From Amoebophrya sp. AT5.2 (taxonomy: Eukaryota > Sar > Dinophyceae > Syndiniales > Amoebophryaceae), in the NCBI GenBank assembly GCA_005223375.1, contig RXOD01005038.1, positions 1 through 16,302 on the forward strand: a stretch of 16,302 bases of DNA, written 5' to 3'. Shown piece after piece: positions 9,756 through 16,302 of this stretch. A program made the translations under genes and the position numbers. The notes under the pieces are model-generated. The model did no database searches and was not told where the DNA came from. It saw only the letters and a list, made by a program, of their open reading frames with translations. Positions within the stretch are counted from its first letter, which is position 1. Every line of letters begins with the position of its first letter.

Positions 9756-12700
9756 TTATCGGTCTGCGTCTTCGATCGCCGCCTGCCCGCCGCTGCCCTG
9801 CATCTGTGGCGGAGCCACCTGCTCAACAACATGGCGATTCGGCGCCTCGACCTCTCGGAAAACGCTCTCGCGCATAAAGCGCATAAATCTTTCGGCGTAC
9901 ATCGCTGGGGGGCAGCAGCTAACGCCGCGCCAAGACGTCGGGTGCAGGCAGGACTTCACGTTGTGCTCCACGCTCTTGCGAAAGCCATACGCGGTAAGAA
10001 TGTCGATCACCCCGATGAAGTACAATCGCGGTTGCTCTCTGTCAGCAGCGGCAATGCCCCCAAAGTGCTGTTCGTGGTACGCTACCCGGGTCTTGCTGCT
10101 GGCGGTGGTGGAAGTCGCGTTGGTAGGGTCGTGTAGCACCAGTTTTCTGCCTCCGGTCAGTGCGGTTGGACTTGGTGAGGGGGAAGAATGGAGTGCCAGT
10201 GCATTGTGCATGTTCGCATCACCTCCGGGCGACGAGGGCTCGACATCCATCTGCAGGCCGTGGGAGGAGGGCTGATGACCACGCGCAGCAGCTGAAGATG
10301 AAGTTAGAGTTACGGCAGCGCCACCGGTGGAGGTGCGTTGATATTTGCTCAAGTCCGATATGGCGCGCCAAAAATCCGCTTTGTCCTCCTCCTGTACGTA
10401 GTGAACGCCGAGAAGTAAACTATAGTCGATCACGTTGCAGCGCGCAAGGAAATCGGAGTCGGCCTTCAGCTGATCTGTGATCACAACATACGCCTCCCTC
10501 GAAAGCGCCACGGCTGGCGACGTTTTCGCCTCCCTCGAGCCGGTCGTGCTAGTCGGCGGAACTATAAAAGGACAGTGAGGAGCTTTTCCATTCCCATTTG
10601 CAGCTGCAGTAAACGTCGGAGCCGCTTGTTCTGGTGGATTTTTCGCAGCACTTTCTTCTCGCGCCGCGCTCAATTCAGTCCGAAAATCCATGTCCTTACG
10701 TGCAGTCGACTTATCGAGAACCGCGCCTGCCTTCATCGTTGCGCTCCGTCCGGTCGTGCTTCCTTTTAGGTCGTAGCGCTTGTGGATTTCGAACGGCGTA
10801 TTGAACATGTTTCCCATCACCACGAAGTAGATTTTTCGCTCCTTCACGCGGTGCGCGCGGTCCGTCGTTTTTCGCACCCGCAGCGCGTGCAGTCCGAAGA
10901 ACTTGATCAGAAGTGAGTCCGGGTATTTTTTTATGTGCAGCCAGTACTGCAGCAGCATCTGCTGCAGCAGCTCCTTCTCGTCCTTCGTCACGGTCTTGAT
11001 CATGAAGTGTCCGTCCGCCGTGTAGTAGAAGAAGGCGCCCGACTTCCCGCTGGAGCTCAGCTCGGACAGCGAGCTCAAGTTCCCGAGGATCATGTTTCCC
11101 AGCAGTTGTTCCGGGCCGACCGACCGCAGGTACTGCTCGGGTTTGATGCCGCGCAGCTGGCGAATCTTGCGGAACACGAAGGGCGCGTAGTCGACGAAGA
11201 TGGTGTAGTTCTGGTTGGCCCCCGCGACACTGTCCATGATGTTCGCCATGTTGGGGAGGATGGCGAACTTGTCCTGCATCTGGAAGTCCAGCGACTGCAG
11301 CCCGCGCTCCATCTCGTTGCTCGACCGCCCGACCGCCATCCGGATGCCGATCATCATGTGCAGGACCATGTTCCAGTTCTCGTGCCCGAAGTGCACCGCG
11401 AGCCCCTTCTTCGGGCCCAAAATCTTGTGCACCGTCTTCCGCGCGTGCGCCTGGGAGCGGGAAGAAAAGTTGTTGTAGCTGGAGTTCCGGCTGCGGCGAT
11501 GCTGGTTGGGGTGGGGGTGGGCGGGGGCGGCTCCGTTATTTTCCCGCAGTTGCGCCGCAGTGAAATACATGGAGCTACCCGTCAAGGACCCGCCCGGGGA
11601 GGAGGAGCCCGCGCGCAAGGCTGCGGTGCTGTTTGTTTGCGGGTCGAGGTCGACTGTTCGGGGGGCTAGCTGCGTAGAAGTGGGGACTGGCTTCTGCGTT
11701 AGCGCGGATGTTCCTGAGCGCAATGTTCCGGACTGAGATGCTGCGTTGGAGGAAGATGACTGCAGCAGCAAATGCCTGGTTTCGCGCGCAGACGGCGACA
11801 TGGTCGAGGCTCCGGGGCCCGGCGATCCAGACTGCTGCACTTGGATGCCGCGAGCAGCTCCGGAAGAAGCGGGTACAATTCGGGCGCTTGCGGGCGAGAG
11901 CGCGCCGAGAGGCGAGGCGGAGGTCGGGGAGTGCTGGTCGCTAGCGGCAGCCGCGGTGCCGTCGCGTGCAACTCGTGGAAGAAGGTAAAGGCCGGCAGTC
12001 TGGTAGCGCAAGTCACGGATGCTCGAGCCACTTGGTGCCGGATCGTTGAGACTAAGAGGTCCAGGTCGCGCGCCTGCTGCACTCGCGGCCGACGAGGAGA
12101 TCGCATCCACGCATAGCACCATATCGAAGAGGGACTCAAGCTGCCGATGGATCGTGCTGAATGTTGATGCAAGGATGTGCAGTGAGGAACTCGGGCCGCC
12201 GCCGCTCCATGGGGGCAGAGGAGCCCGATAAGGAGCAGCGGGCAGCGTGGACGCGGTCGCTGCATTCACCTGTAGATTTGAAGATGGAATACAACTTAAT
12301 AAATATAATCAACTCATCGATGGACGACTGTTGCCATAATCGCAGCAAAAGTACTTAGCTGCGATTTTTTCTTATATTCATTCAGTTTACTCCCCTGCAT
12401 GAAGCTTCACACGTGAAGGTGAAACACCACAAGCATGGAAAACCGTATCATATGCAACTAATCAGCAATAGAAGGATCCTTCGCTTTGTTTGAGTGATTT
12501 CAAAGCGTCACACGCGAAACCGTATCACAAGCATGCGAAACCGTATCACATGTACCTAAGCAGCAGCCGGCTCGTTCGCTTTGTTTGAGTGATTTGAAAG
12601 CGTCGCGCGCGAAACCGTATCACAAGCACGCGAAACCGTATCACATGCACCTAAGCAGCAACAGAATTATTCGCTTTGTTTGAGTGATTTCAAAGCGTCA

Positions 12701-15700
12701 CACGCGAAACCATATCACAAGCATGCGAAACCGTATCACATGCACCGAAGCAGCAGTAGGATCCTTAGCCTTGACTAAGCTGAAGGCGTCACATGTGAAA
12801 CCATATCACAAGCAAGCAAAACCGTATCACACGCACCGAACCACCAATAAGATCCGCTCCTGCTTCATGTGATTCCAAAGCGCAGCACAAGCGAGCGAAA
12901 CCGTATCACACGCACAGAACCACCAATAAAACTCGTGGCTTCTTTCGGTGATTGCAAAGAATCACACGCGAAACCATATCACGAGTACCGAAGCAGCAGC
13001 GTATTCCGGTGTTTTAATTGATTTCAAACCATCACACGGATGCGAAACCTCGCGGTGCTGGTATTTTAAATTTTTAAATTTAATTTTTTATTTTTTTTCA
13101 CTCGGTGGCCGAGGCCGTAACAAAGTGTTGTCCTTTATTAGAGAAGACGCACAGCGACCACAAGACCAAAACAATACCTGCACGAGAGTCAGCCCGCCAC
13201 TGACGCGCCCGTTGGTTGTGCCAATTTCTTCATGCTCATCAGGCGTGGCGTCGTCTGATGCCGACGGTGGTCCGGACACCACGGGGCTGTAGAACGCATC
13301 TCCTGCTACTTCGTCCGCTGTTCCTATACCAACCTCCGGTGTTTGGGACGTGTCTCCACTCAGCTGTTTTGCCGGTCCTCGTGCGAACAAACGGTAGAAA
13401 AAACTAGTTTCCGGCGGCTGCTTCCGCGGATCGGGGATGCGCAAATCCGGCGGCTTTATCTGATTTGGATTTGAAGACGGTCGGCTGTTCGACGCGCTGC
13501 TTCCCCCGACGGTGTAGTTCGGGCGATCGCCCACGACGAGAGACTTGTTGGAGCTGGCGGAGCTCGCCGGAACTACCGCGCTGTGAGTGCCGGCGGAGGT
13601 GGGTGGAACTGGAAGCTGCAATACTTGCTGGGGGTAGTTTTGCTGCTCCCCACGACGAAGAACGCCGTCGAGGAGATCCACGGCAGGCTGCATGCGTCCA
13701 GGACCAAGCCCACCAGCACCCCGGCCCGCGCCAGCAGCTGCAGGTTCGTGCTCCCCCCCATCACTGTCGGATCCACTCCCAGCTCCCGCGCTGCCGCGCC
13801 CGGGTCTCCTCCACTTGAAGTTCTTCATGTTGTCCACTTCGCTCTTCAGTTCCAGCAGCTGCCTCCAGAATCTGTCTGGGTGCTCGATACGCCACACGCG
13901 ATCATTGTACACGAATGTCTTTGGCGGGACGCTATGCTGGTTCTTCGGAGGCAGCAAACCGATCAGCTCCAGAAACTCGGGGCAGTGCCGCACGGCATTC
14001 TTGTACGCATCGAGCGAAATCTGGACCTCGTGCGGGCTGGCTGCTCCTGGCTGCCCAGGATCGTGATCGTTCGCAAGCAGACGCTGTTGTGGGGAGAGCT
14101 GCCGTGATGATGCGGAGAAGCCGACTGCAGCACGTTGCACGGCCTGGAGCTGCTGGGGGGCCTGTGGTTTTTTAGAAGCTATGTATGCGGATTCAACATC
14201 GGTTTCGGTTCTACCGAGCGTCCCGGACACAGTCAGAATAGAGGTCTTCCAGGTGTTGCTGCACCTCGTGAGTACATTACCACGACATCGCCCTCCGCGG
14301 TCGTTTCCTGTACATGGTCGCGTCCGCTCCCTCCTCCGTTTGACGACGAACTCGATCTGTATCTCGATGTCTTCGCGGCCTTATCTCCACCCGCAGCTCC
14401 GGGATAGTCATTCGCCGCGATCCGGTAGAACAACATCTCGATCGTCTCCTCGGATATCGCCTTCTGGAACGCAGCCGGCAATAGGCTGTTCGTTGTTTGG
14501 TCGATCGCTCGAATCAGTTCCCGGAACTGCTCCAAACGGATGCCGGCGTTTTTCCGCTTACCGCTGCCCCGGTCGATTTGCCGCTGCAGCCTGCTGGCCG
14601 CGCCGCCCATTCGTCTCGCCGACGACGACGCGAAGACCAACTTGCCACTGCGCTGGTCCACGACCATCGCCGTGCTCGCGGGGCTGTGCGCGGATTGGTC
14701 ATCTCTCTCCGGCGAGTTGATGCCACTGACGTCCCCAGCAGCTCCTCCCACCGCCAGCTCGCTGCCGCCTACGATCACCTGCTGTGGGCTGCGCTCGGGA
14801 GTCATCGCACCCAGCGGCTCCACCTTTTCATCACAACCAATGGCACCCGCGGTGGTCTTCAAGGTCATCTCTTCGTCGGTCCCGGAAGAATCCCCGCCCG
14901 CCATTAAGTCGCTCAGCACGCTTGGGTGTGAATTTCCGTCCGCATCGATGCCCGCCGAGCCGAGGGAAAGACTGAAGGAGAGGATCAGCTTCTCGTCGGC
15001 TATGACGGGACCATGTGGTATAGTAGCCAGCTGGTATTAACATTATGTAGTTCTCTCTGTGTAATGGGTTTCCTTGGGTGGTGGAATGCCTTCGGTGGCG
15101 AGGAGTGCGTTATAGGGAGTGTGGACCGCCCGGCGCGAAGCGCCGGACAGTTTCAGAGATCTGCGCACCGGTATAGGGAGTAGGGGTGGCAGGGAAGTGA
15201 GCCATGGAGAGCAGGGAGAGGAATGCCAAGCCCAAGGCCACGGAAACATAAACAGGCCAGTAGCTAGAATGGTGCTAGACATAGATGTAGGGCCTGCAAC
15301 TGCGAGCACGGAAACACAAACAGGGGACCCCGACCAAGATCCCCCAAGAAATGACTTCACTATTACCACTTAGCCACTTACCACTTGGTCCCACCGTATC
15401 GGCGGTGCCGCGGAGCATGATGGCCAGATGCTGGATGAACTGATCGTAAGTAAGCTCCCCGCGGTTCCCATCAGTGAAAACCCGATACAGGGCGTCTGCA
15501 AGGTAGTTGCTCTGTGCCATACCAAGGATGCCGAGCGTACCTGTTTGCGTTTTAGGAGGACCGACTACAACTTCCTCGCTGAATAAATTGCGACTGCTCA
15601 TTCTGGAAGTACTTCTATTCTTGTACCTCGAAATTGCTCCCGGCTCATGGTGGTGTTCGGGGCCGCGACCCGTCGGAAGCGTGCGTACAAGGCGTCCACT

Positions 15701-15894
15701 TCTTGCTCGGACAAGTTCGTACTCAGCGCCAGTTCCCTCCGCTCGTCTGCCTGCAGCTTTTGCGGCAGTGTGGATTTCGGCTTGATCCGCCCGCATCCGC
15801 ACAGGGTCAGTCGCCCGCGCCGAGGCTTTGCCTCGATCAACTCTGCACTGCTACCAAACTCCGAGAGCAAGGCCGAAGCCGCCGAAGAGGCCAT
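9756..15894 (-). CDS. EF-hand (calcium-sensor-like) / phosphatidylinositol-4-phosphate 5-kinase fusion, five exons
   Basis: Predicted to phosphorylate PI4P to PI(4,5)P2 at membranes. Exons are 15894-15627, 15540-15382, 14999-about 14265, about 14178-13178 and 12269-9756. The N-terminal 465 or so residues form an EF-hand array: residues about 60-89, 100-131 (RGELTYDQFIQHLAIMLRGTAD), 146-310 (DADGN then, after about 129 inserted residues, GIRLEQFRELIRAI), and 326-465 ending ISLDAYKNAVRHCPEFLELI. A disordered linker follows. In the last exon, numbered from its first codon, the kinase begins near residue 281 and shows GKSGAFFYYTADGHFMIKT (408-426), YDLKGSTTGR (499-508), KDMDF (525-529), NVIDYSLLLGVH (612-623), FIGVIDILT (751-759), KSVEH (765-769) and YAERFMRFM (791-799). 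KSVEH has Glu where type I enzymes have it and type II have Ala, favouring PI4P as substrate. Calcium ligands are poor in the first two EF loops. Apicomplexan PIP5K has a comparable EF-hand N-terminus. Confidence 0.88.
12338..12366. repeat. Perfect 9-bp inverted repeat with 11-nt loop
   Basis: AATCGCAGC at 12338-12346 is the exact reverse complement of GCTGCGATT at 12358-12366, followed on the plus strand by more T residues. It lies inside intron 4, about 70 nt from the acceptor, and could form a stem in the pre-mRNA. It looks like a bacterial terminator on the plus strand, but the setting makes that role unlikely. Confidence 0.8.
12401..13045. repeat. Tandem array of a 95-bp unit, about 6.5 copies
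   Basis: The three central copies begin at 12480, 12575 and 12670, each with TTCGCTTTGTTTGAGTGATT, exactly 95 bp apart and nearly identical. Further diverged copies follow at about 12765, 12855 and 12935, a partial one ends near 13045, and one diverged copy precedes at about 12401. Each unit holds an internal direct duplication of about 21 bp with core GCGAAACCGTATCACA, and ends CCTAAGCAGCAG or CCGAAGCAGCAG. Copies decay toward both ends, as expected from unequal exchange. No coding frame runs through it. Confidence 0.95.
14179..14264 (-). other. Intron 3 of the EF-hand/kinase gene, boundaries uncertain
   Basis: The exon-3 frame stops at 14233 and the exon-4 frame is shifted by two, so an intron of length 2 mod 3 is needed. 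The model given uses CACGAG|GTGCAG and CATACATAG|CTT (86 nt). Equally in-phase alternatives are 14162-14313 (CAT|GTACAG to CCACAG|GCC, 152 nt) and 14211-14275 (AAT|GTACTC to CGGTAG|A, 65 nt). All fall in a disordered insertion, so homology does not choose among them. Confidence 0.45.
15111..15181. repeat. 10-bp direct repeat pair flanking a hairpin, within intron 2
   Basis: TATAGGGAGT occurs at 15111-15120 and 15172-15181. Between them, CCGGCGC (15130-15136) and GCGCCGG (15140-15146) form a perfect 7-bp stem around GAA. The layout resembles a small insertion with target duplication, though the inner segment is only 51 bp. Confidence 0.7.
15239..15324. repeat. 18-bp near-identical direct repeat pair within intron 2
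   Basis: CACGGAAACATAAACAGG at about 15239-15256 recurs with a single T-to-C change at about 15307-15324, 68 bp away. It is non-coding and confined to the intron. Confidence 0.7.
15541..15626 (-). other. Intron 1 of the EF-hand/kinase gene (86 nt)
   Basis: Donor TTCGAG|GTACAA and acceptor CAAACAG|GTACGC, phase 1. The exon-intron junctions on both sides carry AG|GTAC, so the intron is flanked by a short direct repeat. Splicing gives SREQFRGTLGILGMAQSNYL. Confidence 0.88.
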
Positions 15895-16302
15895 CTTCCT
15901 GCGAATTGGTCCGGGATCGGCTACACCTACACGTCCCGCCCCTCCTCGCGGTATCAAGATCAACGTCTTCCGGCGGTGCGAGAAGAGAAGTTGAAGTGTC
16001 GTCGTGAAGCAAAGGGGCGGGGCTGCAGCTCCTTGTCCTGCTAGCGCTACCGCTAGCCTATGCCACCATATTTAGTACTTAAAAGGACTGTGAGCCTGCG
16101 AACTGTAAGTTGAGCAACCTACACCGGACGGCGAGGCTGCGTTAGGAAACATACACCGGACAAAAGTGCTGCGGCTGTCACGAAGCCTTGCCTGCGCCTG
16201 GTCTAAAAATCCATGGAGTATTGGTATACGTCGCAGCTATGACTTGTACCGGACAACGATTTTTGGAGACCAGCAAAGTTTTCATGACTGACAGGGGGAG
16301 CC
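15895..16302. other. 5' flank of the EF-hand/kinase gene
   Basis: Just before the ATG at 15894 the minus strand reads CAATTCGCAG|GAAG, an acceptor-like site 4 nt from the start that could take a spliced leader or end an intron in the 5' UTR. The frame upstream of the ATG stays open for about 60 codons but has no ATG. A perfect 7-bp inverted repeat (GCTAGCG, loop CTAC, CGCTAGC) lies at 16040-16057. ACACCGGAC occurs at 16121-16129 and 16153-16161, with the related GTACCGGACAA at 16246-16256. No gene was recognised. Confidence 0.45.

Larger units (their letters stand above)
12270..13177 (-). other. Intron 4 of the EF-hand/kinase gene (908 nt), carrying a tandem repeat array
   Basis: Donor CTCGTGCAG|GTATTG and acceptor AATCTACAG|GTGAAT, both phase 0, after an A/T-rich stretch with pyrimidines. 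It joins ...GGLTLVQ to VNAATASTLP. Without it the kinase frame has no ATG until well inside, and the EF-hand frame would end in a short unrelated tail. The intron holds an A/T-rich block at 13061-13100, the repeat array and an inverted repeat. Confidence 0.75.
15000..15381 (-). other. Intron 2 of the EF-hand/kinase gene (382 nt)
   Basis: Donor CAAGTG|GTAAGTGG is a near-perfect consensus; the acceptor is CGTCATAG|CCGAC. Phase 1. Splicing joins RGTADTVGPS to ADEKLILSFSL, the usual continuation between the second and third EF-hands. The intron holds two pairs of direct repeats and a hairpin, listed separately. Confidence 0.88.

Noticed and set aside
9313..10275. Plus-strand open frame of 320 codons
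   Set aside because: From about 9756 on it lies antisense to the conserved kinase C-terminus; its composition is Ser/Arg/Cys-rich without recognisable domains.
10935..11669. Plus-strand open frame of 244 codons
   Set aside because: It is antisense to the kinase catalytic core, which has clear conserved motifs on the minus strand.
12338..12370. Bacterial rho-independent terminator
   Set aside because: The stem followed by T residues fits the shape, but it lies in a spliceosomal intron and on the strand opposite to transcription.
12401..13045. CRISPR array
   Set aside because: The repeating unit is 95 bp with no unique spacers; similarity extends across the whole unit, copies decay outward, and it sits in a eukaryotic intron.
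14233..14919. Separate gene starting at a GTG near 14919
   Set aside because: The frame continues upstream without a break into the third EF-hand (ADEKLILSFSL...DADGN), so it is an internal part of exon 3.

Overview
The window looks like nuclear DNA of a protist, most likely an alveolate (dinoflagellate lineage or a relative of apicomplexans). The evidence is: spliceosomal GT-AG introns; proteins swollen by Ser/Ala/Gly-rich insertions; four long genes all on the minus strand; and one gene joining an EF-hand calcium-sensor module to a phosphatidylinositol-4-phosphate 5-kinase, an architecture known from Plasmodium and its relatives. The exact organism cannot be named from the sequence.

Layout, right to left, which is the direction of transcription. 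(1) 15894-9756: a five-exon gene for a roughly 1,540-1,560 residue EF-hand/PIP kinase. Its fourth intron (12270-13177) carries an array of about 6.5 copies of a 95-bp repeat and a separate perfect 9-bp inverted repeat. Both flanking exon ends are phase 0 with good splice sites, so what looks like an EF-hand gene and a separate kinase gene is best read as one gene. (2) 8823-7008: a four-exon gene for a bacterial-type zinc-dependent L-threonine 3-dehydrogenase with a long presequence that looks mitochondrial. (3) 5770-4313: an intronless gene for a 485-residue membrane-anchored protein of unknown function with His-containing motifs. (4) 3644 to the left edge: a three-exon gene for an AAAP/SLC38-like amino acid permease, with about 300 inserted residues between two membrane segments and a long hydrophilic tail that runs out of the window.

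Gaps between genes are about 0.67, 1.24 and 0.93 kb and are richer in A/T than the exons. The 1.24-kb gap holds a short plus-strand open frame (6500-6736) that reads like real protein, perhaps an exon or relic of an opposite-strand gene. No tRNA, rRNA, CRISPR array or recognisable transposase gene was seen.

The four genes do not form an obvious pathway: one makes the lipid messenger PI(4,5)P2 under possible calcium-sensor control, one catabolises threonine, one moves amino acids and one is unknown. Exon boundaries were set by hand from reading frame, splice consensus and family similarity. All but one intron are well supported; intron 3 of the kinase gene has several equally valid solutions.
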